20,001 nt of DNA from Deltaproteobacteria bacterium (GCA_016283195.1 JAEEML010000122.1:1-20001); one strand, 5' to 3'; positions 1-7,543 are shown, numbered from the stretch's first letter. Notes: a model not told the origin generated them from the letters alone. A program made the numbers and translations.

Positions 1-230
1 AATACGGCCAGGGGGAGAGCCATGCCAAATATGAGCATGTGGAGCGTTTAGTGAAAATGCACCTTAGCGGGGAGAAAATATCCCTGGCCGATGAAAGACC
101 GCTGCAGTTTGAGCTTTTGGATAATAATGTTACGCGCAACTGGGAAGGGGTGGCCATCTGGCCGGGGCATGGCTTTTTTGTGGTTACCGACAAATTCCCG
201 GGCTCTATTTTAGGCTTTATTGCTTTTTAA
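1..230 (+). CDS. C-terminal fragment of probable phytase/esterase-like beta-propeller protein
   Basis: The reading frame is open from base 3 (the window cuts the gene) to the TAA at 228-230, giving 75 visible residues. The tail contains NWEGVAIWPGHGFFVVTDKF followed by PGSILGFIAF. A closing NWEG...G.GFF.VTD.FP pattern is what I recall from secreted beta-propeller proteins of the 'esterase-like activity of phytase' family, where this is the final blade. This is family resemblance only: catalytic residues and any signal peptide lie upstream of the window. The next gene is convergent, so the transcript ends in the 231-469 gap. No clear terminator for this strand was seen. It could instead be another propeller family. 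Confidence 0.5.
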   Translation, partial: YGQGESHAKYEHVERLVKMHLSGEKISLADERPLQFELLDNNVTRNWEGVAIWPGHGFFVVTDKFPGSILGFIAF

Positions 231-469
231 AATCTAAAATTTAAACTCAAAGATAAAAAACGGCTCCCGGTGTGTAATTAAGAGTGGTTGACTTGGAAGT
301 CGTGGCAGAGGGGAGAGGTCGCGCGTACTCGCGGAAACTACCTTTTAAAAATCGGCCGCAGCCTAAGCCGGCCAGAGCCGGTAACACCGAAAGCCGGAGG
401 AATTGTGCGCCAGATGAAGAATTATGTCAATTATATGTTACGAATTATGGCCAGTTATAACAGGCGGAT
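231..469. other. Convergent intergenic region, no gene recognised
   Basis: This 239-bp gap separates two converging genes. It is GC-richer in the middle and contains several short dyads: GACT/AGTC around 290-305, GGCCG/CGGCC at 354-373, and CGGT/ACCG near 379-390. A 111-residue reading frame starting with TTG at 288 has no ribosome site and runs into the opposite gene, so I do not call it. I compared the stretch mentally with tRNA, tmRNA, SRP RNA, RNase P and common riboswitches and found no match. A minor structured RNA cannot be excluded. Confidence 0.5.
346..373 (-). terminator. Possible intrinsic terminator of the Cys-rich lipoprotein gene
   Basis: Read on the minus strand, a 5-bp GGCCG/CGGCC stem (arms 369-373 and 354-358, 10-nt loop) is followed after two bases by five T. 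It lies about 100 nt after the stop of the 470-2713 gene. The stem is short and the loop large, so this is a tentative call. Confidence 0.4.
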
Positions 470-2713
470 TTACATTAAGTTAAACCAATATTTGTCGCTA
501 AAGAGGCTTTTGTGTGATTGGCAACCTGTGCACTGGGTAATGTTATCATTGCCGTCTAAAATACGGAAGCCGGGGCTCATTTGGCCTTTTTGCCATAAGC
601 CAATTCCGCCATGTATAGTATAATTGTGTTTGTTAAGAACAGTTTTATCGACGGTGACAGAGGAGCCGGAAGCTTTAAGGCAGGCAATATCGCCGTAGGC
701 ATTGAAAACCATAGCATCACAGGCAGTTAGCTCACGATTGGTGTGGCTCTTTACAAACAGGCCTTTGAATATTGTTTCATGTACGCAGGCCGCGGTTTTT
801 TCAATTGTATAGGTGTTGCCGGTATTGGAGCCTTGTACACCTTTAAAAATATACCTATATTTCTGGCAATATTTTTTGCCGGAAGAGTTGTACTCCCACT
901 CACAATTGGTAGTAATGTTATAATTGCTGTCGCCGCCTTTTCTGGTATATGGAACATTATTGCGATGTTCCCCGACTTCGTTACAGTGATAATAATGTTC
1001 ACCTGTGGGTTCAATCATTCTGCCAAGCCAAGCATACATACCGGGGCTACAGGTATCTTTGCTGCCGCCGTTGCGCTGAGCATAGCCTGAAGCGGTGTGG
1101 CGGGTTAAGAGCAGCAGAGTATTATCATTATTCATGGTGAATTTTTTGCGCAGGGAGACAGGAGCAGCTCTTTCGCCTTCGACGCCTTCGATGCTCACAT
1201 AGGGCAGAGTGAGGTTGCTGCTGACGAATTTTGCACTGGTGCTGAGTACTGTTTTGGCTTTTTCAAACCAAACATCATCACTAATTTTACTGGTGCAGCA
1301 TTTCACGCCGTCCAGGCTGCTTGTAATATAGTAGCTCACTGAGGCTACAGAGCTCAGAGAGCCGCTGTTAATATGTTTTGCTCTGATTTGGGTGATATAC
1401 TTGCCGTTTTTTACGTTGCTATCCTGCACCAGTGTGCAACTGCCGCGGCCGGACGGAGCCCATTTGGCATCATCGATTTTGCCTGCCGGGGCGCTGCGGC
1501 ACTCATAAGAATAAGCGCGACTTTCCAGCATATCGTGTTCGAAAGCAACAGCAGTGTCATTACCAGCTTGATCTTTCCAGCCGACAACATCTTTGTTGCA
1601 GGCATTGTTAAAGGGCTTATCGGCATTTATGGTCGGGGCGTTTACGATTACAGAGGTTACCGTGTTGCAGTCGGCACCTTCCCAGCCGCTTTTGCAAATA
1701 TTGCATAAGTCGCCGTCCCAGTTGCCATTACATTCACACAGGCCTGTGCCGCCGAGACCATCGCTGCAGGAGCCATGCGCGCCGCAGTCCGGACAGGTGT
1801 CTTGGCAATTATCGCCATAGAAACCGGAACGGCAATTTGAGCAATCATCGAGCCAGCGGGTTTGGTCGCAGCTTGGCGGTAAAACGCTCGGCGTGCAAAC
1901 CGATTTTTCGCCGATTTCGCCCTGGCAAGTGTAACTATCTTCAACAGTGCAACCGGCGCTGCAACCATCCTCGTTATCGGAGTTGCCGTCATCACAAGCT
2001 TCGCCGGATTCTCTTACGCCGTTGCCGCATTTGGGCTCATCGCCGGGATTATCGTTTTTGGGTGTGCAAACCGATTTTTCGCCGGGAGTATTAGTGCAAT
2101 TATGGGTCTCTTCAACCTGGCACTGGGCATTGCAACCGTCATGGTCGTTTTTATTGCCGTCATCGCAGGCTTCTTTGCCAGCAAGAAGATGGCCGTCACC
2201 GCAAACGTTTAGTTTGCAAGTTGTCAGGCATTCTTTGCTGAGGTCGTTATTATTGCCGTCATCGCACTCTTCCTTGCCTACTACTTGGAATTTATCGCCG
2301 CATATCGGAGTGCATATCGATTTGCCATCGCTGTTTTCTTTGCAATTCCAGCCTGTTTCAATAGCGCAACTGGCACTGCAACCATCGCCCGGAGTATTGT
2401 TTTCGTCGTCGCAATCTTCGGTCGGTTCTTTAATGCCGTTGCCACAGACAACATAGGTGCCCTCGGCACACACTTTGGCATCATTGCAATGTTGATTACT
2501 GGCGCAATCTTTGTTGGTATTGCATACTTTGTGGCAGCGCTCCATGTAACAACTTAGTCCGGAGGCACACTCTTTGGGATCTGAGCAGGCATAACCTTCA
2601 AGGGTGGCGCCGGAACCATCTTTCCCGGGAGTGACACTATTGCCACAGGCATTAAGCAAAAGTAGAAAAGTTGCTACCAAAGAGCTGTTTAACAATAGCC
2701 GCTGTTTTCCCAT
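470..2713 (-). CDS. Large Cys-rich lipoprotein with DUF4215-type repeats and EGF-like module
   Basis: A 747-residue surface or outer-membrane lipoprotein of unknown role. I chose the ATG at 2713 because AAGGAGG lies 6 nt upstream. The frame can extend 10 codons further, but that would put charged residues before the signal peptide. The signal peptide ends in a lipobox (LNAC, Cys23). Residues 43-82 form two small Cys-rich knots. Residues 90-273 hold four DUF4215/myxococcal Cys-rich repeats (CG.G....E.CDDGN..). Residues 291-349 are EGF/laminin-like (SGFYGD.C). The last ~400 residues, with scattered cysteines and many aromatic residues, match nothing I recognise. A 21-bp identical stretch at 1893-1913 and 2064-2084 marks repeat duplication. 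The gene is monocistronic in view, with its own promoter at 2752-2780. Binding or adhesion is inference only. Confidence 0.85.
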   Translation of the reverse strand: MGKQRLLLNSSLVATFLLLLNACGNSVTPGKDGSGATLEGYACSDPKECASGLSCYMERCHKVCNTNKDCASNQHCNDAKVCAEGTYVVCGNGIKEPTEDCDDENNTPGDGCSASCAIETGWNCKENSDGKSICTPICGDKFQVVGKEECDDGNNNDLSKECLTTCKLNVCGDGHLLAGKEACDDGNKNDHDGCNAQCQVEETHNCTNTPGEKSVCTPKNDNPGDEPKCGNGVRESGEACDDGNSDNEDGCSAGCTVEDSYTCQGEIGEKSVCTPSVLPPSCDQTRWLDDCSNCRSGFYGDNCQDTCPDCGAHGSCSDGLGGTGLCECNGNWDGDLCNICKSGWEGADCNTVTSVIVNAPTINADKPFNNACNKDVVGWKDQAGNDTAVAFEHDMLESRAYSYECRSAPAGKIDDAKWAPSGRGSCTLVQDSNVKNGKYITQIRAKHINSGSLSSVASVSYYITSSLDGVKCCTSKISDDVWFEKAKTVLSTSAKFVSSNLTLPYVSIEGVEGERAAPVSLRKKFTMNNDNTLLLLTRHTASGYAQRNGGSKDTCSPGMYAWLGRMIEPTGEHYYHCNEVGEHRNNVPYTRKGGDSNYNITTNCEWEYNSSGKKYCQKYRYIFKGVQGSNTGNTYTIEKTAACVHETIFKGLFVKSHTNRELTACDAMVFNAYGDIACLKASGSSVTVDKTVLNKHNYTIHGGIGLWQKGQMSPGFRILDGNDNITQCTGCQSHKSLFSDKYWFNLM

Positions 2714-2751
2714 TGATAACCTCCTTCCGGGACAAGCCCGCACGGTGCCGT

Positions 2752-2780
2752 ATTATAATAGATGAATAGAGCGTTGACAA
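2752..2780 (-). promoter_or_regulatory. Sigma70-type promoter for the Cys-rich lipoprotein gene
   Basis: On the minus strand TTGTCA (2775-2780) and TATAAT (2752-2757) are separated by exactly 17 bp, a near-consensus housekeeping promoter. Transcription would start near 2745, leaving a leader of about 30 nt with the AAGGAGG ribosome site at 2720-2726. The -35 overlaps a plus-strand TTGACA (2774-2779) that has no good -10 at the usual distance. Confidence 0.75.
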
Positions 2781-2873
2781 TAATGTCTAATAAGATAATC
2801 AGAGCCTTTTGCCGCTTTAAAGAGGCCTGTGTGTTGACGCCGGCCCGCCTATTTGATACGAAAGCGCGAGTGT

Positions 2874-2887
2874 GCGGAGGAGTCCGC
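2874..2887 (+). other. Short leader hairpin before trpS
   Basis: GCGGA (2874-2878) and TCCGC (2883-2887) form a perfect 5-bp stem with a GGAG tetraloop, 12 nt before the first ATG of trpS. It may shape ribosome access. It has no T-box features (no specifier loop or TGGNACCGCG-like element), so regulation by tRNA-Trp is not supported. Confidence 0.3.
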
Positions 2888-2899
2888 CAAAGGGGTTAA

Positions 2900-3985
2900 A
2901 TGATGACAGATGTAGAAAAAACTTCCCACTCTTCTTATGAAGCAGCTATTGAACGCAGTGCCAAGATAGAAAAAGATATTTTGGTAAATCCTAAAAAATA
3001 CCGCGTGCTTACCGGGGATAGGCCCACTGGGCGCCTGCATATTGGGCACTACTTCGGCTCTTTGCAGAATAGAGTGCGCCTTTCTAAATTGGGCGTACCG
3101 ACGATGATTCTCATTGCCGATTATCAGGTACTGACCGATCACGACGCTTTTGATAAAATTAGCCAAAATACCAAAGAGCTGGTTATTGATTACCTGGCAG
3201 CCGGGATAGAACCTGGTGAAGATGTTATAATATTTCCGCATAGTTATATTCCGGAAGCCAATCAGCTGATGCTGCCTTTCCTTACTTTGGTGAGCAATGC
3301 CGAGCTCAGCCGCAATCCCACGGTAAAGGAGGAAATTCAGTCGGCGGGGCTAAAGAATGTCAATGCCGGTATGTACACTTATCCTATTCATCAGGCTTGC
3401 GATATCCTCTTTTGCAAGGGCACGGTGGTGCCGGTGGGTAAGGATCAGTTGCCGCACATTGAGATTACCCAAACTATTGCCCGGCGTTTTAACAATAAGT
3501 TTTCGCCTGAAAAGCCCATTTTCCCCGAGCCGGAAGCACTTTTATCTAAGACTCCCAGCATTTTGGGGCTGGATGGCAGCCAAAAAATGAGCAAGAGTCG
3601 CGGTAATGCCATTATGCTCTCGGCAACGGAAGATGAGACAGCGGCGCTCATTAAAAAGGCCAAAACCGATTCCGATCGTCACATTACCTATGAGCCGGAA
3701 ACACGCCCGGAGGTGGCCAATTTATTGCAACTGATAGCTCTTTGCACCAAAGAAACCCCAGAAGCGGTGGCCGAGCGCATTGGTGATGGCGGCGGTGGTA
3801 TGCTCAAAAAAGAGCTCACAGCAGCACTTAATGAAGAATTACGCCCACTTAGAGCCAAAAGAGCCGAGCTGGAAAAGAATCCTGATTATATAAGAAAAGT
3901 GCTTCTTGATGGTGCCGAGCGGGCGCGGGCTATAGCCAAAGCCACTCTTGATGAGGTGCGCGCCGCCATGAATATGGTGATTTAA
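2900..3985 (+). CDS. trpS: Tryptophan--tRNA ligase
   Basis: Cytoplasmic class I aminoacyl-tRNA synthetase that charges tRNA-Trp using ATP and tryptophan. The 361-residue protein has the class I signatures HIGH (residues 47-50, within GDRPTGRLHIGHYFGSL) and KMSKS (229-233), plus the family stretch VPVGKDQLPHIE (178-188). Family members are usually about 330-350 residues; here about 35 residues precede the catalytic fold. Two ATGs lie in tandem at 2900 and 2903. The AGGGG at 2891-2895 is better spaced (7 nt) for the second, so the true start may be one codon later. The stop TAA at 3983-3985 overlaps the stop of the convergent ribF gene. No T-box or trp leader peptide was seen. Confidence 0.97.
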   Translation: MMTDVEKTSHSSYEAAIERSAKIEKDILVNPKKYRVLTGDRPTGRLHIGHYFGSLQNRVRLSKLGVPTMILIADYQVLTDHDAFDKISQNTKELVIDYLAAGIEPGEDVIIFPHSYIPEANQLMLPFLTLVSNAELSRNPTVKEEIQSAGLKNVNAGMYTYPIHQACDILFCKGTVVPVGKDQLPHIEITQTIARRFNNKFSPEKPIFPEPEALLSKTPSILGLDGSQKMSKSRGNAIMLSATEDETAALIKKAKTDSDRHITYEPETRPEVANLLQLIALCTKETPEAVAERIGDGGGGMLKKELTAALNEELRPLRAKRAELEKNPDYIRKVLLDGAERARAIAKATLDEVRAAMNMVI

Positions 3986-4914
3986 GCGCTTGGATCCGCT
4001 ATTTTTAGCTCCCTTTCAATATATGCCACATCATCTTGCATAGCCGCTATAATGGCCGCCGGGCCGGAAAAACGGCGGCTTTCGCGCACAAATAGTGTGA
4101 GCTCCAGCGCCACTTTTTGGCCGTAAAATTCACCGCCGCTATAGTGTGGCAGGTAGGCCTCAACAGTGGGCAAAGTAGCGCCAAAAGTGGCTGGCGCTCC
4201 GATGTGGACTGCTGCTAAGTAGCGGATATTATTAAGGCTAAGAAAGCCGCCATAGACGCCAGCCAGCGGCAGGAGCTCATGAGTGGCAATATTGGCTGTG
4301 GGGTAACCCAGCTGGCGTCCTCTTTGTGCTCCGGGTACTACTTCGCCATATAGTGTGTAATTATGGCCTAAAAGTTCATTGGCTACCTTGATATCTCCGG
4401 CTGAAAGCAGTGAGCGGATGCGGGTAGAGGAAATCGAAAGGCCGTCGGCAGTTGTTATGTCTTCTAATAAGTGGGCAGAAATATTATGCTTTTCGGCTAA
4501 ATCCTTTAATGTGGCAAAATTGCCGGAGCGCTCATGGCCAAAGGAGAAATCACGCCCGACAGCTATATCCTTAACCCCCATAGGCAAGAGTATTTTCTCG
4601 AAAAACTCTGCCGGGGTGAGGGCGGTAAAATCAGGGCTGAGCTCTTGTACCAGCGTTTTTTGCACCCCCAGAGCGGCTAGTGTTTCCAGCCTTTTTTCCA
4701 GGGGCATTAGGAGGGGAAAGCTTTTTTTCCCCAAGGTGGCTGGGTGGGGGTGAAAAGTCAAAACGGCGCTTATCATTTGGCCGACATGCGCTTTATCAAC
4801 AATGTGGGCGATGAGTTTCCGGTGACCTTTGTGCACGCCGTCGAAAGTGCCAATAGCCAGAGCCAGAGAACCGCAGTTTTTGGGGAAATTAGTGTAATTA
4901 TAAAAAATATCCAT
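3982..4914 (-). CDS. ribF: Bifunctional riboflavin kinase / FAD synthetase
   Basis: Cytoplasmic enzyme that phosphorylates riboflavin to FMN and then adenylylates FMN to FAD. The 310-residue length is typical. The N-terminal FAD synthetase domain shows the nucleotidyltransferase motif GTFDGVHKGH (residues 22-31), then FHPHP, VGRDFSFGHERSG and SSTRIR. The C-terminal flavokinase domain starts near residue 187 with GRQLGYPTANIATH and contains GVYGGF. The start ATG lies 3 nt after the stop of the upstream permease gene and has no strong Shine-Dalgarno of its own, which suggests translational coupling. No FMN riboswitch (RFN element) was recognised upstream. The stop codon shares TTAA with the trpS stop on the other strand. 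Confidence 0.96.
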   Translation of the reverse strand: MDIFYNYTNFPKNCGSLALAIGTFDGVHKGHRKLIAHIVDKAHVGQMISAVLTFHPHPATLGKKSFPLLMPLEKRLETLAALGVQKTLVQELSPDFTALTPAEFFEKILLPMGVKDIAVGRDFSFGHERSGNFATLKDLAEKHNISAHLLEDITTADGLSISSTRIRSLLSAGDIKVANELLGHNYTLYGEVVPGAQRGRQLGYPTANIATHELLPLAGVYGGFLSLNNIRYLAAVHIGAPATFGATLPTVEAYLPHYSGGEFYGQKVALELTLFVRESRRFSGPAAIIAAMQDDVAYIERELKIADPSA

Positions 4915-4917
4915 AAG

Positions 4918-5922
4918 TTAGTTACCAACAGTTGTTTTAGAACGGGCCAGCAGCCACAGGAAAAACGGCCCGCCAAAGAATGAGGTTATTACTCCCACTG
5001 GCAGGCTGGTGTCAAATAAGCCAAAGCCCAGGCGGGCGGCGGTGTCGGCCAATAATAAAAGGGTGGCGCCGCCAAAGAAAGAGCAGGGGAGGAGCAGGCG
5101 GTGGTCCGGCCCGATGATGAGGCGTAGAATATGGGGCACCACCAGGCCGATAAAGCCAATCATGCCCACGATGGAGACCACGGCAGCCACGATAAGCGAG
5201 GCGGCGAGGTATATGACCCAGCGCAGGCGTTCCACATTTATGCCCAGGGTGCTGGCCACCTTTTCTCCCAGAGCCAGAGTGTTGAGTTTGGGAGCCAGCA
5301 AAGTGAGCAATAGAGCGCCGCTAAGGACGAGCACTAGAGCCAATATGGACTCATTCCAGGCCGGGTAGCCCAAAGAGCCCATCAGCCAAAAGAGGAGCTC
5401 CTGCGCCTTGGTGGCCGAGGCCGCCACTTTTAGCACGGTGATGAGGCTCGAGGCAAAGGCATTGATGACTACGCCGGTTAAAAGCATGGTGAGCGCCGAA
5501 TTTTGCGGAAAGCGCCGGGCCAGCCACATAGTGAAAATAATGGTTAATAAGGCGCCGCCAAAGGAGCAGAGCGGGATGAGGAAAATACTGCCGGTAAAGA
5601 TAATGGCAATAGTGCCGCCTAGGGCGGCGCCGGCCGAGACGCCCATGACGTAAGGGTCGGCCAGAGGATTGCGCAACAGAGCCTGAAAAGCCACACCGCT
5701 GATGGCCAGGGCGCCGCCGGTGGCATAGCCCAAAAGGGCGCGTGGGGCGCGTAGCCAGAGGAGTGAACCGTTATAAGTGTCGCTGCTAAAGGTAGTGGCT
5801 CCGCAGGTCATGGCCAAAAAGAGAGCCAGAAGAGAGAGTAGGCAGGTCAATAAAACACTGCCGATAAGCCTCCTGCGCGAAAGTGGCTCACGATGAGTTT
5901 CTTTTGTTTGCCAGATGGGCAA
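4918..5922 (-). CDS. FecCD/BtuC-family ABC transporter permease
   Basis: Inner-membrane permease of the family that imports iron-siderophore, haem or cobalamin complexes. The 334 residues are mostly hydrophobic, with about nine or ten membrane segments after a short charged N-terminus. The family signatures LRAPRALLGYATGGALAISG and LLRNPLADPYVMGVSAGAAL (residues ~57-103) and IGFIGLVVPHILRLIIGPDHR (~255-275) are clear. The start is TTG at 5922: GGAGG lies 6 nt upstream and no other start fits. The binding protein and ATPase that such a permease needs are not adjacent; the upstream gene is an unrelated lipoprotein and the downstream gene is ribF. They must be encoded elsewhere or be absent. The substrate cannot be told from the sequence. 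Confidence 0.92.
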   Translation of the reverse strand: MPIWQTKETHREPLSRRRLIGSVLLTCLLSLLALFLAMTCGATTFSSDTYNGSLLWLRAPRALLGYATGGALAISGVAFQALLRNPLADPYVMGVSAGAALGGTIAIIFTGSIFLIPLCSFGGALLTIIFTMWLARRFPQNSALTMLLTGVVINAFASSLITVLKVAASATKAQELLFWLMGSLGYPAWNESILALVLVLSGALLLTLLAPKLNTLALGEKVASTLGINVERLRWVIYLAASLIVAAVVSIVGMIGFIGLVVPHILRLIIGPDHRLLLPCSFFGGATLLLLADTAARLGFGLFDTSLPVGVITSFFGGPFFLWLLARSKTTVGN

Positions 5923-5928
5923 TTGGTG

Positions 5929-5933
5929 CCTCC
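5929..5933 (-). promoter_or_regulatory. Ribosome binding site that fixes a TTG start
   Basis: GGAGG on the minus strand, 6 nt before the TTG at 5920-5922. It is the reason for choosing TTG as the start of the FecCD-type permease. Confidence 0.7.
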
Positions 5934-5951
5934 GGTAAAGCCCTCTTATTG

Positions 5952-5957
5952 ATTATA
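5952..5957 (-). promoter_or_regulatory. Possible -10 box for the permease-ribF operon
   Basis: A perfect TATAAT on the minus strand, 29 nt before the TTG start of the permease gene. No good -35 hexamer sits 16-18 bp upstream, so an activator or another sigma factor may be involved, or the match may be chance. Confidence 0.4.
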
Positions 5958-6050
5958 GTTCAAGCGGCAGAGTGCTGGCCTAAGCCGCGAATGCCGCTAT
6001 ATAGCATGTTTTGGTGAAAAAGTGGCAGCTGTTTTTTATGGTAACATGGA

Positions 6051-7331
6051 TTAGTTGGAGGCATCCCTTACACAACGCACGGATCTTGGCCACTCGCTGG
6101 CTTTAGCATCAATATTGGTAATATTATAAGATATGGTGAAAGCATAGCCACCAGCGCCACCGGCCTTAGTGGCCGACCAAAAAGAGGCGGTGGTGGTGTT
6201 ATATTGAATTTCGTTGTATGAACCGGCGGGCAGAGCCGAAAAGCCATAAGTATTTTTCCCATCTTCCCAGTTTGTATCTCTTAAATTGTCGGAACGAGTT
6301 TGGTCATCATTACCAGCTGTTTGCTGCAAATTATCGTATTCATCTTTGCTCGGCAGCCGCCAGCCGCTGGGGCAGAAATCATCGCCGGTGGCTATGGTCC
6401 AGGTATAAAGGAGACCATATTCGCTGTCGTTATTGGCCTTACCGTTAGAATGATAATAATCTGTGTCTTCTGTGCCAACTACGTGGCGATAATTCTCGGC
6501 CATCCATTCCAGGCCATCTATGATGACAGTTTTGTAAGTAATATTATCCCGGTTGTCTTTTACCGAGCCGTAGGTCTGGCAACTTTCTCCAAAGCCGCCA
6601 TTTATGCACTCATTGCAATTCTCGCCGGTCATCAGCGAGTTGGTGCAGGTGCAGTCTGCGCCGGAGCGGCCATCTTTACAGGAAGAGCAGTCATCACCGG
6701 TGCGCCCTTCGGCACAGCTATTGCAATAATAGCCGGTCCAATGCGCGTTGCAAACATCGCAGGCATCGCCTTCCCAGCCGGTATCTTCTTCGCATATGCA
6801 GGTGCCGTCGCCATCTTTGCCTTCATCGCAAGTGCCATGGCCGCAGCTTTCCGGGCAGGGCTGACAATCGTCGCCATAAAAGCCGCTGGAACATTCGTCG
6901 CAATTTTCACCGGTAAAGCCGGTTGGGCAGCCGGTTGGCTCATCGCAGTTAGCACCTTGCCAGCTATCAGCGCATGTATCGCAATTTTGCCCGCTGAAAT
7001 TGCCGGTACAGGCGCCAGTGCATTTGCCGTTGCCATCTACGCCCAGGCTGGGAGTGCCGTTTTTACAAGTTGGCGCTTTGTCGCAATTGGCTCCCCAGAA
7101 ATTGCCGCTGCAAATGTCACAGTTAGCGCCGCTCCAGCCGGTACCTTGCGGACAATTGGTATTATTATTGTTGTTATTATTATTATTGTTGTTATTGTTG
7201 TTATTGCCTTTTTGTTCGGTTTTGCTGCTCGCTCCATTATTTTCTGCCGGCGATTTTTCCTTTTCGCCGCAAGCTGTAAGAGCCAGAGTTAAAGCGCAAA
7301 ATAGCGCCAATTTGCCGGATGTTTTCTTCAT
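6051..7331 (-). CDS. Lipoprotein with poly-Asn linker, EGF-like repeats and FISUMP domain
   Basis: A 426-residue surface lipoprotein of unknown function. ATG at 7331 is preceded by AAGGAG at 8 nt. The signal peptide ends in a lipobox (LTAC, Cys21). A run of 15 asparagines (residues 43-57) acts as a linker. Residues 60-251 are a string of short EGF/laminin-like Cys repeats (G..C..C, SGFYGDDCQPCPESCGHGTC). Residues ~255-424 are a FISUMP domain (Fibrobacter succinogenes major paralogous domain): DGLEWMAENYRH, YGLLYTWTIATG, CPSGWRLPSKDEYDNL, GFSALPAGSYN, FWSAT and SVRCVRD. FISUMP proteins are extracellular and mostly uncharacterised. Upstream lies a promoter-like region with a 13-nt A tract. The antisense 330-residue reading frame is a shadow of the repeats. 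Confidence 0.9.
   Translation of the reverse strand: MKKTSGKLALFCALTLALTACGEKEKSPAENNGASSKTEQKGNNNNNNNNNNNNNNNTNCPQGTGWSGANCDICSGNFWGANCDKAPTCKNGTPSLGVDGNGKCTGACTGNFSGQNCDTCADSWQGANCDEPTGCPTGFTGENCDECSSGFYGDDCQPCPESCGHGTCDEGKDGDGTCICEEDTGWEGDACDVCNAHWTGYYCNSCAEGRTGDDCSSCKDGRSGADCTCTNSLMTGENCNECINGGFGESCQTYGSVKDNRDNITYKTVIIDGLEWMAENYRHVVGTEDTDYYHSNGKANNDSEYGLLYTWTIATGDDFCPSGWRLPSKDEYDNLQQTAGNDDQTRSDNLRDTNWEDGKNTYGFSALPAGSYNEIQYNTTTASFWSATKAGGAGGYAFTISYNITNIDAKASEWPRSVRCVRDASN
7157..7203. repeat. Trinucleotide microsatellite encoding poly-Asn
   Basis: Fifteen consecutive ATT/GTT triplets on the + strand (AAT/AAC on the coding strand) encode 15 Asn in the FISUMP lipoprotein. The mixture of two codons makes slippage less likely than a pure repeat, but unit number may still differ between strains. 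Confidence 0.8.
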
Positions 7332-7364
7332 AACCTTTTTTCTCCTTATAAAAAGTAAAATTCA

Positions 7365-7380
7365 TTGGCGAAATTGCCAA
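7365..7380. promoter_or_regulatory. Inverted repeat in the leader of the FISUMP lipoprotein gene
   Basis: TTGGC (7365-7369) and GCCAA (7376-7380) form a 5-bp dyad with a 6-nt spacer, between the putative promoter and the ribosome site. It could be a repressor half-site pair or a leader hairpin. Confidence 0.35.
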
Positions 7381-7410
7381 TATTTAAGCCACCTGGTTGT
7401 AGGGGCGCGG

Positions 7411-7439
7411 CAGTTCTATTTTTTTTTTTTTGATGTCAA
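7411..7439 (-). promoter_or_regulatory. Putative promoter with a 13-nt homopolymer in its spacer
   Basis: On the minus strand a consensus TTGACA (7434-7439) is followed by GA T and then 13 A (7419-7431), and next TAGAAC (7413-7418). The spacer is 15 bp, two shorter than optimal. Homopolymers between -35 and -10 boxes are known from phase-variable surface-protein genes, where slippage alters spacer length. Here the downstream gene is the FISUMP surface lipoprotein. The -10 match is only 4 of 6. Confidence 0.45.
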
Positions 7440-7543
7440 GTGTTTTTATAACGCAGTGAAAATAAAGGAAAAAATAATGTAAGTGATCGGCGTCACAATG
7501 GTAATATTAGAGTCTAAAAGGTGTAGCAGGTGCAGCGCTTGTT

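Noticed and set aside
288-623. 111-residue + strand frame starting with TTG
   Set aside because: No ribosome site, overlaps the end of the lipoprotein gene, no recognisable protein pattern.
1947-2456. 169-residue + strand frame opposite the Cys-rich lipoprotein
   Set aside because: Low-complexity Ser/Leu/Pro shadow of the DUF4215-type repeats; no start signals.
2786-2899. T-box leader before trpS
   Set aside because: No specifier loop or antiterminator consensus; only a small 5-bp hairpin.
5923-6050. Cobalamin or FMN riboswitch before the permease-ribF pair
   Set aside because: The 128-bp spacer is too short and lacks the conserved cores of either element.
6300-7292. 330-residue open frame on the + strand opposite the FISUMP lipoprotein
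   Set aside because: It mirrors the Cys/Gly-rich EGF repeats (antisense Ala/Ile/Val-rich sequence) and has no ribosome site; the minus-strand protein has clear domains and a lipobox.
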